17,791 nt of DNA from an uncultured Rhodocyclaceae bacterium (GCA_900549295.1 URNG01000063.1:1-17791); one strand, 5' to 3'; positions 7,128 to 15,631 are shown, counted from the stretch's first letter. Made by a program: numbers and translations. The notes: generated by a model from the sequence alone, not told the origin.

Positions 7128-8633
7128 ATGCTGATCTGGTTCGTCGTCATTTATCTGGTCATTTCGATCGGCATCGGCTTGCTGGCCGCCACGCGCGTCC
7201 ACACCACCAAGGATTTCGCCGTGGCGGGCCGCCATCTGCCCCTGCCGGTGGTGACAGCGACGGTGTTCGCCACCTGGTTCGGGGCGGAGGCCATTTTCGG
7301 GGTGTCCTCCACCTTCGTTCAGGAAGGGCTGCGCGGCGTCGTCGCCGATCCTTTCGGCGCTTCGCTGTGCCTGATCCTGGGCGGTATCTTCTTTTCGCGC
7401 AAGCTCTACAAGCTCAACGTCCTGACCCTGGGCGACTACTTCCGCCTGCGCTACAACCGCACCGTCGAAGTGCTGGCCACGCTGTGCATTGTGCTCGCCT
7501 ATCTGGGCTGGGTGGCGGCGCAGATCAAGGCGCTCGGCCTCATCTTCAACGTCGTCACCGACGGCGCGGTGAGCCAGACGACCGGCATGATCGTCGGCGC
7601 GCTGATCGTGCTCACCTACACCACGCTGGGCGGCATGTTGTCGGTGGCGATTCTCGATTTCGTGCAGATGGGCATCATCATCGGCGGCATGCTGTTCATC
7701 GCCTGGCTGATTTCCGGACAGACCGGCGGCGTCATGCCGGTGATCGAGCACGCGGCGGCGGCCGGCAAGCTGGAATTCTTCCCGGAACCGGATCTGTGGC
7801 AATGGGTCGGCTTCCTCGGGGCGGGCATGACCATGATGCTCGGCTCCATTCCGCAGCAGGACGTGTTCCAGCGCATCACTTCGGCGCGCACGGCAAAAAT
7901 TGCCCTGTGGGGTTCGATCATTGGCGGCTCGATCTATTTCTGCTTCACCTTCGTGCCGATGTTCATCGCCTATTCGGCCACCCTGATCGACCCGGCGCTC
8001 TATAACAGCCTGATGGCGCAGGACACGCAACTGGTGCTGCCGACGCTGGTGCTGCAACAGACGCCGGTGTTCGCCCAGGCGATTTTCTTCGGCTCGGTGC
8101 TCGCCGCCATCATGAGCTGCTCTTCCGCCACCCTGCTGGCCCCGTCGGTGGCCTTTGCCGAAAACGTCGTGCGCGGCTTCTTTCCGGGCATGGGCGACAA
8201 GGAATTCCTGCGCCTGATGCGCATCACCATCGTCTGTTTCACCATTGGTGTCACGCTGTTCGCGCTCAATTCGGAATCGAGCATCTTCCACATGGTGGAA
8301 AACGCCTACCGGGTGACGCTGGCGGGCGCTTTCGTGCCGCTGGTGATGGGCGCCTTCTGGGCGCGCGGCACGACGCAGGGCGCGCTGGCGGCAAGCATCG
8401 GCGGCATCACCGCCTGGATACTGCTGGAAGTGCTGGTCGGCGACGACGGTCTGGTGCCGCCGCAGCTGCTCGGGCTGATCGTCAGCTTCATCGGCATGGT
8501 CGTCGGCTCCCTGCTGCCGCAGTGGGTCGGCCACGCCAGCAGCGAGCACGACGCGCACGCCGCGCTGCATCACCGCGCCGCCGCCGAAACGCACCACACG
8601 GCCCACCACGACGCCGCATCGCGCCGCCACTGA
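7128..8633 (+). CDS. Sodium:solute symporter family protein
   Basis: This 501-residue inner-membrane protein belongs to the sodium:solute symporter (SSS) family, which uses the sodium gradient to import small solutes. It has about 12-13 hydrophobic segments. Family-like stretches are GRHLPLPVVTATVFATWFGA near the N-terminus, LTLGDYFRLRYNRTVEVLAT, and IPQQDVFQRITSARTAK before mid-protein. The substrate cannot be told from sequence. The C-terminus is unusual: the last 34 residues hold ten histidines in short runs (EHDAHAALHH, ETHHTAHHD). I start at the ATG at 7128; a TTG at 7116 would add four residues. No Shine-Dalgarno sequence is obvious. It is followed closely by the VanZ-like gene. Confidence 0.88.
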   Translation: MLIWFVVIYLVISIGIGLLAATRVHTTKDFAVAGRHLPLPVVTATVFATWFGAEAIFGVSSTFVQEGLRGVVADPFGASLCLILGGIFFSRKLYKLNVLTLGDYFRLRYNRTVEVLATLCIVLAYLGWVAAQIKALGLIFNVVTDGAVSQTTGMIVGALIVLTYTTLGGMLSVAILDFVQMGIIIGGMLFIAWLISGQTGGVMPVIEHAAAAGKLEFFPEPDLWQWVGFLGAGMTMMLGSIPQQDVFQRITSARTAKIALWGSIIGGSIYFCFTFVPMFIAYSATLIDPALYNSLMAQDTQLVLPTLVLQQTPVFAQAIFFGSVLAAIMSCSSATLLAPSVAFAENVVRGFFPGMGDKEFLRLMRITIVCFTIGVTLFALNSESSIFHMVENAYRVTLAGAFVPLVMGAFWARGTTQGALAASIGGITAWILLEVLVGDDGLVPPQLLGLIVSFIGMVVGSLLPQWVGHASSEHDAHAALHHRAAAETHHTAHHDAASRRH

Positions 8634-8659
8634 CCGCAAGCCGGCTTTCCCCGTACAAT
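8630..8659 (+). promoter_or_regulatory. Predicted promoter of the VanZ-like gene
   Basis: CTGACC (8630-8635) and TACAAT (8654-8659) are 18 bp apart and resemble -35 and -10 boxes. The -10 is flanked by a CCCG/CGGG inverted repeat. It ends six bases before the ATG at 8666, so the transcript would begin at or next to the start codon. The -35 overlaps the symporter stop codon. Confidence 0.5.
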
Positions 8660-8665
8660 CGGGCA

Positions 8666-9739
8666 ATGCCTGTTTCCGGAAACCGCCCCATCGTGCTCGC
8701 CCGCTATCTGGCGCTCGCCTGGTGCGCGCTGATCGTCTATGGCAGCCTGCACCCCTTCAGCGGCTGGCGCAGCACGGGCATCAGCCCCTGGGCCTTTCTC
8801 GACGCGGCCTGGCCGCGCTACTGGACGGGCTTCGATCTGGCGGCCAACGTCGCCGTCTATCTGCCGCTCGGTTTCTTTCTCTGCCTGGGGCTGCGCACGT
8901 TGCGCGGGCGCGCCACGGCTTTCCTGATCGCCGCCTTGCTCGGCGTGCTGCTCAGCCTGTCCATGGAAACCCTGCAAAACTGGCTGCCCAGCCGCGTGCC
9001 GTCCAATCTCGATCTGGCCTGCAACGCCCTGGGCAGCGCCCTCGGCGCGCTGCTCGGGCAGATCGTCGCGCCGCGCAGCCTGATCCGCCTGGAAAATGCC
9101 GCGCAGCACCTGCTGTCGCCCATGCCGCACAGCGAACTGGGGCTGACCCTGCTCGGCCTGTGGATGATGGTGCCGCTGTCGCCGGAAATCCTCTTGTTCG
9201 GGGCCGGCGACGTGCGCCAATTGCTCGACGTGACGCCGCCGCTTCCCTTCACTGTGGAGCATTTTTCCGCCATCGAGGCCGGCGTCACCGCCTGCAATGC
9301 GCTGGCCGTCGGGCTGTTGCTGCGCTGTCTGCTGGCCCGCGGCTGGCTGGCCTATCTGCTGGTGCCGCTCTTTCTCGCCACCGGCCTTGCCGTGCGCACG
9401 CTGGCCGCCGCCGTCCTCATCGGCCCCGGTGAGGCCATGCTGTGGCTCACGCCCGGCGCGCAACTGGGCCTGCAGGTCAGCGGCGCGCTGCTCCTGCTGA
9501 CGCTCTGGCTGCCCGCCCGCGGTGCTGCCGTGCTGGCGTTGCTCGCCCTGCTGGCCGGTACCGCGCTGGTGAACCTCGCGCCGCTCAATCCGTATTCGCA
9601 AGCCGCCCTGGCCGCCTGGCAGCAGGGGCATTTCCTCAACTTCAACGGCCTGACCCGCCTCGTCGCCAGCCTCTGGCCGCTTTTCGCGCTGCCTTTCCTG
9701 GCCCTCGTGCCGACGCGCAGCGGCTGGCGTTCCACGTGA
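8666..9739 (+). CDS. VanZ-like membrane protein
   Basis: This 357-residue inner-membrane protein has an N-terminal VanZ-like domain (about residues 8-140). It shows the family pattern VYGSLHPFSGW, then a helix with DLAANVAVYLPLGF, a helix containing SMETLQNWLPSRVPSNLDLACNALGS-type polar residues, and further helices to the C-terminus. VanZ is named for a protein giving low-level teicoplanin resistance, but most members have no known role, and I infer none here beyond a membrane location. I chose the ATG at 8666; the open frame extends to 8522 only through symporter coding sequence. The second half (140-357) is a run of hydrophobic helices without recognised motifs. The ferredoxin gene follows after 15 bp. 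Confidence 0.8.
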   Translation: MPVSGNRPIVLARYLALAWCALIVYGSLHPFSGWRSTGISPWAFLDAAWPRYWTGFDLAANVAVYLPLGFFLCLGLRTLRGRATAFLIAALLGVLLSLSMETLQNWLPSRVPSNLDLACNALGSALGALLGQIVAPRSLIRLENAAQHLLSPMPHSELGLTLLGLWMMVPLSPEILLFGAGDVRQLLDVTPPLPFTVEHFSAIEAGVTACNALAVGLLLRCLLARGWLAYLLVPLFLATGLAVRTLAAAVLIGPGEAMLWLTPGAQLGLQVSGALLLLTLWLPARGAAVLALLALLAGTALVNLAPLNPYSQAALAAWQQGHFLNFNGLTRLVASLWPLFALPFLALVPTRSGWRST

Positions 9740-9754
9740 AACAAGGAGAGCGCA

Positions 9755-10063
9755 ATGAGCTATTTCAAGCACCACGTCTTCATCTGCACCAATCAGCGCG
9801 AAAACGGCGAACCCTGCTGCCACGCGCGCGGCGGCAGCGACGCCTTCGCCTATGCCAAGGATCGCATCGGCCAGATGCGGCTGCACGGCCCAGGCGGCGT
9901 GCGCATCAACAAGGCGGGCTGCCTGGGGCGCTGCGACGACGGGCCGGTGATGGTGATCTATCCGGAAGAAACTTGGTACGGTTTCGTCGATAACGAGGAC
10001 GTCGAGGAAATCGTCCAGGAACATCTCGTTCATGGCCGCATCGTGGAGCGCCTGAAGATATGA
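9755..10063 (+). CDS. (2Fe-2S) thioredoxin-like ferredoxin
   Basis: This 102-residue soluble protein resembles the small thioredoxin-fold [2Fe-2S] ferredoxins related to the NuoE subunit and Shethna-type proteins. Candidate cluster ligands are C11 (FICTNQ), C21 or C22 (EPCCHARG), C56 and C60 (KAGCLGRCDDGP). The closing YPEETWYGFV is typical of the group. Such proteins carry electrons; the partner is unknown. A strong Shine-Dalgarno sequence (AAGGAGAG) precedes the ATG at 9755. Its TGA overlaps the start of the hydrolase gene by 4 bp, so the two are likely coupled. Confidence 0.88.
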   Translation: MSYFKHHVFICTNQRENGEPCCHARGGSDAFAYAKDRIGQMRLHGPGGVRINKAGCLGRCDDGPVMVIYPEETWYGFVDNEDVEEIVQEHLVHGRIVERLKI

Positions 10064-10704
10064 GCACGAAAACGCACGAGGAAAAGCTCAACATCGCCGG
10101 CCCGGTCGGCAATATCGAAGTGCTGATGGAGCGCCCCGACGCGCCGCGCGGCATCGCCCTGGTGGCGCATCCGCACCCCTACGGCGGCGGCGCCAATACC
10201 AACAAGGTGGCGCATACGCTGGCCAAGACCTTCGTCGCCCTGGGCTATGCCGCCTTCCGCCCGAATTTCCGCGGCGTCGGCGGCACCGAAGGCGCGCACG
10301 ACGAAGGCCGCGGCGAAACCGAGGATCTGCTTGCCGTGCTGCACAACGCCAAGCTGCGCTGCGGCGACATTCCGGTCGTGCTGGCCGGTTTTTCCTTCGG
10401 CGCCTACTGCCAGACCCGCGTCGCTCGCCGTCTGGCTGACGCCGGACACCCGGCGCAGCGGCTGGTGCTGGTCGGCACCGCCGCCGGTTTCGTCGAGGGA
10501 CTGCGCCAGTACGACACGGAGGCCGTGCCGCACGACACCCTCGTCATCCACGGCTCGGCGGATACCACCGTGCCGCTCGCCAACGTGCTGGCCTGGGCGG
10601 AAACGAACGACCTGCCGGTCATCGTCGTGCCGGGCGCCGATCATTTCTTCCACCGCCGCCTGCACCAGATCCGCGACATCATCACCCGCGCCTGGCGGCA
10701 CTGA
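10060..10704 (+). CDS. Alpha/beta hydrolase
   Basis: This 214-residue cytoplasmic protein has an alpha/beta-hydrolase fold like the dienelactone-hydrolase or KANL3/Tex30-type small hydrolases. The nucleophile elbow GFSFG places Ser112. Asp168 in HGSADTTVP and His195 in PGADHFFHRR complete a likely catalytic triad. The oxyanion-side motif HPHPYGGGANTNKV (37-50) is characteristic of this bacterial group. The natural substrate is not known. It overlaps the ferredoxin gene by ATGA; cutA starts 54 bp downstream, probably from its own promoter. Confidence 0.88.
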   Translation: MSTKTHEEKLNIAGPVGNIEVLMERPDAPRGIALVAHPHPYGGGANTNKVAHTLAKTFVALGYAAFRPNFRGVGGTEGAHDEGRGETEDLLAVLHNAKLRCGDIPVVLAGFSFGAYCQTRVARRLADAGHPAQRLVLVGTAAGFVEGLRQYDTEAVPHDTLVIHGSADTTVPLANVLAWAETNDLPVIVVPGADHFFHRRLHQIRDIITRAWRH

Positions 10705-10746
10705 AACGGTCACACACGGGCAAGCATCGCGGCGCGGGGTCGATAG

Positions 10747-10752
10747 TAGAAT
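10747..10752 (+). promoter_or_regulatory. Possible -10 element of cutA
   Basis: TAGAAT lies exactly six bases before the cutA ATG at 10759. No good -35 is visible. The spacing equals that seen before the VanZ-like gene and fits a leaderless transcript. Confidence 0.4.
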
Positions 10753-10758
10753 CCGCCG

Positions 10759-11076
10759 ATGGACCATTGCCTCGTTCTCACCAACTGTCCGGATGCCGAA
10801 ACGGCGCGCGGCATCGCCCGTGCCCTGCTGACGGAACGGCTGGCCGCCTGCGTCAACCTCCTCGCCCCGGCCGTTTCGCTCTACCGCTGGCAGGGCGCGC
10901 TGGAAGAAGCGACGGAAATCCCGCTGCTCATCAAGACCCGCGGCGCGCATTACCCGGCGGTGCAGGCGCGGATCGCGCAACTGCATCCCTACGACGTCCC
11001 GGAAATCATCGCCCTGCCCATCACCCACGGTTTGCCGGCCTATCTGGACTGGCTGACGGAAGAAACCTCGTCATGA
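10759..11076 (+). CDS. cutA: Divalent cation tolerance protein CutA
   Basis: This 105-residue protein is CutA1, a small trimeric protein with a ferredoxin-like fold. It was first linked to copper tolerance in E. coli and its biochemical role is still unclear. Conserved segments are LTNCPDAETARGIARALL, LAACVNLL, SLYRWQGALEEATE, LLIKT and LHPYDVPEIIALPI. The length is normal. Its TGA overlaps the dsbD ATG, which matches the frequent cutA-dsbD pairing in proteobacteria and suggests translational coupling. Confidence 0.95.
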   Translation: MDHCLVLTNCPDAETARGIARALLTERLAACVNLLAPAVSLYRWQGALEEATEIPLLIKTRGAHYPAVQARIAQLHPYDVPEIIALPITHGLPAYLDWLTEETSS

Positions 11077-12851
11077 TCCTGCGTACCTTCTTGCTGCGAA
11101 TTTTCCTGCTGTTCTCCCTGTTGCCCGGCGGCGCGGCGACCGCCCAGGAATTTCTCGATCCTCTCGTCGCCTTCAAACCGAGCCTGCGCGCGCTCGACGG
11201 GCAGACGGTGGAAGTGCGCTACGAAATCGCCAAGGGCTATTACCTCTACCGCGACAAGTTCCGCATCCACGCCGCCGACCCGGCGCAGGGACTGGGGCCG
11301 CTGCAACTACCGCCCGGCAAGGAAAAGGACGACGACACCTTCGGGCGCACCGAGGTCTACTACAAGGAAGCGGTGTTCCGCCTGCCGGTCGAGCGCAACA
11401 GCTCCGGCGCGCTCGACCTGACGCTCGACCTGATTTCGCAAGGCTGCGCCGACGCCGGCATCTGCTATCCGCCGCAAACGCAAACCCTCGACGTGCAGCT
11501 GCCCGACCCCGCCGCCACGCCGAGCGCGCCGCCCATGAACGCCGTCCCCGCCGGCAGCGGCGACGAAAGCGGACAGATTGCCGAAACCCTGAAAAACGCC
11601 GGTTTCTGGACCAGCCTCGCCCTCTTTTTCGCGGCCGGCCTGGGCCTGTCGCTGACCCCCTGCGTTTTTCCCATGATCCCCATCCTCTCCGGCATCATCG
11701 CCGGGCAGGGGCGGCACGCCACCAAGATGCGCGGCTTCGCGCTGTCGCTCGCCTACGTGCTCGGCATGGCGCTCACCTACGCCGCCGTCGGCATCGCCGC
11801 CGGCCTGAGCGGTACGCTGCTGTCCGCCGCCCTGCAAAACGCCTGGGTGCTCGGCGCTTTCTCGCTGATCTTCGTCGCGCTGTCGCTTTCCATGTTCGGC
11901 CTCTACGACCTGCAACTGCCGGTGGCCCTGCAAAGCAGGCTGTCGCAGGAATCCGGACAGCTCAAGGGCGGCAACGTGCTGGGGGTGTTCCTGATGGGCG
12001 CGCTGTCCTCCCTCATCGTCGGCCCCTGCGTCGCCGCGCCGCTGGCCGGGGCGCTCCTCTACATCGGCCAGACCGGGGACGCCGCGTTCGGCGGTATCGC
12101 CCTGTTCGTCATGGCGCTCGGCATGGGCGCGCCGCTGATCGCCGTCGGCATCGCCGGCGGTTCGCTGCTGCCGAAAGCCGGGGCGTGGATGGACAACGTC
12201 AAGAAAACCTTCGGCGTCCTGCTGCTCGCCACCGCCCTGTGGCTGGTGTCGCCGGTGATTTCCGATTTCGCCGCCATGCTCGGCTGGGCCATGCTGTTCA
12301 CCATTTCCGCCATCTACCTGCACGCCATCGACCCGCTGCCGGTCAATGCCAAAGGCTGGCAGCGTTTCTGGAAGGGCATCGGCCTGCTCATGCTGCTGAC
12401 CGGCGCGGCGCTCCTGATCGGTGCGCTGGCCGGCAATCGTGACCCGCTGCAACCGCTGGCGGGCCTGCGCGGCAGCGCCAACGCGGCGGAGAATCGGGTC
12501 TTGCCATTCGAGCCGGTGCGCTCCGTCGCCGAGCTGGAAGCCCGTCTCGCCAGCGCCGAACGCCCCGTCATGCTCGATTTCTATGCCGACTGGTGCGTCT
12601 CCTGCAAGGAAATGGAGAAATTCACCTTCAGCGACCCGGCCGTGCGCGCCGCGCTCGCCGGCTTCACCCTGCTGAAAGCCGACGTCACCGCCAACAGCGA
12701 CGACGACAAGGCGCTGCTCGCCCGCTTCAAGCTGTTCGGCCCGCCCGGCATCATCTTCTTCGACGCCCGCGGCCAGGAAATCGGCGGGCAGCGGGTGGTC
12801 GGCTACCAGGACGCCGAGCGTTTCCTGGCGACCTTGCGCCGGGTGGGCTGA
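11073..12851 (+). CDS. dsbD: Thiol:disulfide interchange protein DsbD
   Basis: This 592-residue inner-membrane protein is DsbD, which passes electrons from cytoplasmic thioredoxin to periplasmic DsbC, CcmG and related proteins. It has a signal peptide (about 1-24). A periplasmic alpha domain follows with the redox pair C125 and C131 in QGCADAGICYPP. The central eight-helix beta domain has its cysteine pair in SLTPCVFPMIPI (C197) and IVGPCVAAP (C319). The C-terminal thioredoxin-like gamma domain has DWCVSCKEME (C508 and C511). All six functional cysteines are present, so the protein looks active. I start at the ATG at 11073, inside the cutA stop; the frame is open further upstream but only through cutA. 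Confidence 0.97.
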   Translation: MILRTFLLRIFLLFSLLPGGAATAQEFLDPLVAFKPSLRALDGQTVEVRYEIAKGYYLYRDKFRIHAADPAQGLGPLQLPPGKEKDDDTFGRTEVYYKEAVFRLPVERNSSGALDLTLDLISQGCADAGICYPPQTQTLDVQLPDPAATPSAPPMNAVPAGSGDESGQIAETLKNAGFWTSLALFFAAGLGLSLTPCVFPMIPILSGIIAGQGRHATKMRGFALSLAYVLGMALTYAAVGIAAGLSGTLLSAALQNAWVLGAFSLIFVALSLSMFGLYDLQLPVALQSRLSQESGQLKGGNVLGVFLMGALSSLIVGPCVAAPLAGALLYIGQTGDAAFGGIALFVMALGMGAPLIAVGIAGGSLLPKAGAWMDNVKKTFGVLLLATALWLVSPVISDFAAMLGWAMLFTISAIYLHAIDPLPVNAKGWQRFWKGIGLLMLLTGAALLIGALAGNRDPLQPLAGLRGSANAAENRVLPFEPVRSVAELEARLASAERPVMLDFYADWCVSCKEMEKFTFSDPAVRAALAGFTLLKADVTANSDDDKALLARFKLFGPPGIIFFDARGQEIGGQRVVGYQDAERFLATLRRVG

Positions 12852-12973
12852 TCCAGCCCCGTTCCCGGGCGGCCTGGGCAGGAAGATTTGCGGCGAATGC
12901 GCCGGAGCCTTTCTGTCGCCACCCGACGAGGCTGGCATAATGCCGGAAAAATTTATGAGCACGGCTGATTTGC

Positions 12974-13924
12974 ATGTCCATACTGATCCACGAACTGGTC
13001 CGCCGCCACGCGCTATCGCCATCCCAGGCGCGGCGCCTCTGGCAATGTGCCAGCCAGCCGCCGGCAAACTGGCCGGTGTTGCTGCAGCGCGCGCTGATGC
13101 TCATCGCCGCGCTCCTGCTCGGGGCCGGGCTGATTTTCTGGGTTGCAGCGCACTGGCCGACGCAGACGCGCAGTTTCAAGCTCACGCTCCTGCAGGCTGC
13201 CGTTTTTCTCCCTGGAGCGCTTGCCCTGTTCCTACCGCGTGCCCGTAACGCCCTCTTGTTGCTGGCCTTGCTGGCATTGGGCGGTTTGCTGGCCTTCGTC
13301 GGGCAAACCTACCAGACCGGGGCCGATGCCTGGCAACTGTTTGCGGCATGGGTGGTTCTGGGGTTCGTCTGGGTGCTGCTGGCGCGTAGCGACGGCCTGT
13401 GGGCGGTGTGGTTGTCGATCGCCGGAACGGGCTTGGCTTTGTGGTCGGGAGATGCCCTGCTCAATCCGCTGGCGGACCTTTTCCGGCGCAGCCCACACCC
13501 TGTCGCCTTGCTGGCCTGCTGGCTGCCGATCTGGCTCTGGCCCTGGCTGTTGCCCTACCTGCCGGCCTGCGCAGTGGACAAGGCGCGCATCAGTCAGGTC
13601 CTCGCTGCCCTCATGGCCCTGGCGGCGTGGACCGGTGAAGGCCTCTGGGGCGTGTTCGGGTCGCAGGCACTCGATCTCTATGCTGCGGCCTGCGCCCTGG
13701 TGCTTCTCGCGCTCATCCTTGCCTGGCACAGGCGCGCCCTGGCCGTCCTCACCCTGGCCTTGCTGTCTGCCAACACCTTGTTCCTGGCGGGTTGCGGGCG
13801 GCTGTTCTTCAGCGTCAAGGGCATTGACCCCATCATGGCCTTCTACGGCATGGCTTTCTTGATTGCCACCAGCATCGGCCTCAGCGTGCGCTGGCTGCAT
13901 CGCCTGCAAAAGGAGGCGCGATGA
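12974..13924 (+). CDS. DUF2157 membrane protein
   Basis: This 316-residue protein matches the DUF2157 group of integral membrane proteins. A short soluble N-terminus (HELVRRHALSPSQARRLWQ) resembles the helical cytoplasmic start of that family. About nine or ten hydrophobic helices follow, including AALLLGAGLIFWVAAHWP. A central motif LLAFVGQTYQTGADAWQLFA (residues 105-124) is typical of the family. The function is unknown. Its last four bases overlap the next gene (ATGA), so the two are almost certainly coexpressed. A CATAAT at 12936-12941 may be a -10 element; the rest of the 122-bp gap after dsbD shows nothing I can support. Confidence 0.82.
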   Translation: MSILIHELVRRHALSPSQARRLWQCASQPPANWPVLLQRALMLIAALLLGAGLIFWVAAHWPTQTRSFKLTLLQAAVFLPGALALFLPRARNALLLLALLALGGLLAFVGQTYQTGADAWQLFAAWVVLGFVWVLLARSDGLWAVWLSIAGTGLALWSGDALLNPLADLFRRSPHPVALLACWLPIWLWPWLLPYLPACAVDKARISQVLAALMALAAWTGEGLWGVFGSQALDLYAAACALVLLALILAWHRRALAVLTLALLSANTLFLAGCGRLFFSVKGIDPIMAFYGMAFLIATSIGLSVRWLHRLQKEAR

Positions 13925-15576
13925 AGCCGCTACCGCGCTGGTGGCCGCAGGCGCTGGCCGAAAAACTGCTGCCGCCGCAGGCGCAGGATGCCCTGGACGA
14001 CGACCATCCTTCCTGGCTGGTGCTGTTGCTCGGGTTTTTCGGCGCTTATCTGGTTCTGATCCCCATACTCGGTATCTTGCTGCTCGCATTCGGCGGCAAA
14101 ATCCTGCAACAACCCGCCGCGCAGATTGCTGCTTTGGCTCTGGCGGCTGCGGCCATCCTCTTTTTGCGTGCAAAAAAGAGCCTGTTCGTCGCCCAGCTTG
14201 GCCTGAACATGGCGCTTGCCGCCCAGGCGCTATGGCTGATCGGCTGGGAAGCGCAATTGAATTGGCCGGCCCTGCTGGGTTTGCTGGCCCTGCAGATTGC
14301 CATTTCGCTCGGCTGCAAGCTGGTCTGGGTGCAGCGCATTCTGGGTGTGCTGGTGGCCTGGACGGCGTTGACGCTGCCGCTATCGACGGGAGAAGCCGGT
14401 CTGAACATCGACACCCTGCTCGTTACCTGGCCCAATAACGTGCTGCTCCTGAGCCTGTTGTGGATGGCCTGGGCGATGCAGGAAAAGCGTTTTCTCGGCC
14501 AGACCTGGGCGTTGCCGGTCAGCGCGCTGGCCGATGGCATCGGCGTCGGCATCCTGCTCGCGCTGGCGGGCAGAAGCACGGCCCTGGCCGTCATGCTCGG
14601 TGCCGGTGCCAGCGGTTCGGCTGAGGTGGCCGATGCCGGCCTGCAAACGCTGTGGACCTGGTCCTGGCCGGCGACAATACAGGCGGTGCTGGTGTTGCTC
14701 AGCGGTTTCGGCCTGTGGTGGCATTGGTGGCGCTGGCAGCCAGATGCGCGCAGCGGCGGTTTATTGCTGCTCGCTTACGGTGGTTTGCTGGCGTTTTGTC
14801 CGGTGGTGCCGCACCTCGGCGTGCTGACGCTGATTGGCACCCTGGCGGCGGCGCATGGCAAAAAACGCCTGCTCTGGCTGGCGCTGGCCATCTTGCTGGT
14901 GAGCCTGGGCAACTTCTATTACGCCCTGGCCTGGCCGCTGACGGACAAGGCCGTGCTGCTCGCCGTCATGGGGGCGCTGCTTGCGAGCGCGCTTTTCGTG
15001 CTGCGCCGACCTCGCTCCGGCGTAAGCGCGCCTGCAGCGCCCCAGGCGAAATGGCTGCTTGGCGCACTGGCGCTCGCAACCCTGCTGCCGCTATGGGTGG
15101 TGCGCGGCGATGTGGCACAAAAAGAGGAAATCATCGCGCACGGACAGAAAATCTACCTGCCCCTCGTTCCGCGCGACCCGCGCTCGCTTTTGCAAGGCGA
15201 TTACATGGCCTTGCGCTTCGATCTGCCCGTTGCCCTGCGTGACGAACTGGAAAAACGCCAGCGCAATGCGCCGGGGTTGCGGCAGGCATTGGCCGTCGCC
15301 GCGCTCGATGCACGCGGTGTCGCCCGCCTGCTGCGCCTGGCGGTCCAGGGTGAAACTCCGGCAGGGCATGAATTGTTGCTGCCTCTGCAGCAACTGAAAG
15401 GGGAATGGGTACTGGTCACCGACGCCTATTTCTTCCCGGAAGGGCAAGGCCAAGCCTTGGCGCAGGCACGCTTCGGTGAATTCCGCGTACTGCCCGATGG
15501 CCGGGCTTTGCTGGTCGGTCTGGCCGACGATGGGCTGCACGCCATGCAACCGGCAACCGGTGCCCCTGAGCAATGA
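13921..15576 (+). CDS. DUF4401-GDYXXLXY fusion membrane protein
   Basis: This 551-residue protein joins two families. Residues ~1-365 are a polytopic membrane part of DUF4401 type, with about ten hydrophobic helices and a short soluble start. After one more helix (~378-394), residues ~395-551 form a soluble domain of the GDYXXLXY family, with its naming motif as RDPRSLLQGDYMALRF (418-433; the last Tyr is Phe here). The GDYXXLXY part should face the periplasm if the last helix crosses outward, but topology was not computed. The two families are often encoded by adjacent genes beside DUF2157; here they are one polypeptide overlapping the DUF2157 gene. Function is unknown. Confidence 0.82.
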   Translation: MKPLPRWWPQALAEKLLPPQAQDALDDDHPSWLVLLLGFFGAYLVLIPILGILLLAFGGKILQQPAAQIAALALAAAAILFLRAKKSLFVAQLGLNMALAAQALWLIGWEAQLNWPALLGLLALQIAISLGCKLVWVQRILGVLVAWTALTLPLSTGEAGLNIDTLLVTWPNNVLLLSLLWMAWAMQEKRFLGQTWALPVSALADGIGVGILLALAGRSTALAVMLGAGASGSAEVADAGLQTLWTWSWPATIQAVLVLLSGFGLWWHWWRWQPDARSGGLLLLAYGGLLAFCPVVPHLGVLTLIGTLAAAHGKKRLLWLALAILLVSLGNFYYALAWPLTDKAVLLAVMGALLASALFVLRRPRSGVSAPAAPQAKWLLGALALATLLPLWVVRGDVAQKEEIIAHGQKIYLPLVPRDPRSLLQGDYMALRFDLPVALRDELEKRQRNAPGLRQALAVAALDARGVARLLRLAVQGETPAGHELLLPLQQLKGEWVLVTDAYFFPEGQGQALAQARFGEFRVLPDGRALLVGLADDGLHAMQPATGAPEQ

Positions 15577-15625
15577 AAGCATGCGTAACATCGGCCATCT
15601 TTCTGTCTTGAACTTGTTATGCCGT

Positions 15626-15631
15626 TATAAT
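15626..15631 (+). promoter_or_regulatory. Possible -10 element for the DUF2726 gene
   Basis: A perfect TATAAT lies 38 bases before the ATG at 15670, in the 93-bp gap after the DUF4401 fusion gene. A TTGAAC at 15608-15613 is too close (12 bp) to act as its -35. This is tentative. Confidence 0.4.

Noticed and set aside
7098..8666. 522-residue minus-strand open frame opposite the symporter
   Set aside because: Its composition (His, Arg, Gln and Asp rich, no hydrophobic core) is typical of an antisense shadow in GC-rich coding DNA; the plus strand encodes a clear SSS transporter.
10767..11072. Long upstream extension of the dsbD frame
   Set aside because: It is the shadow frame of cutA; the DsbD signal peptide begins at the ATG at 11073.
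12940..13248. 102-residue plus-strand frame starting just before the DUF2157 gene
   Set aside because: It overlaps the DUF2157 start in another frame, and only the latter continues as a long membrane protein with family motifs.
15608..15631. TTGAAC plus TATAAT as a complete promoter
   Set aside because: The 12-bp spacing is too short for sigma-70; only the -10-like hexamer is kept as tentative.
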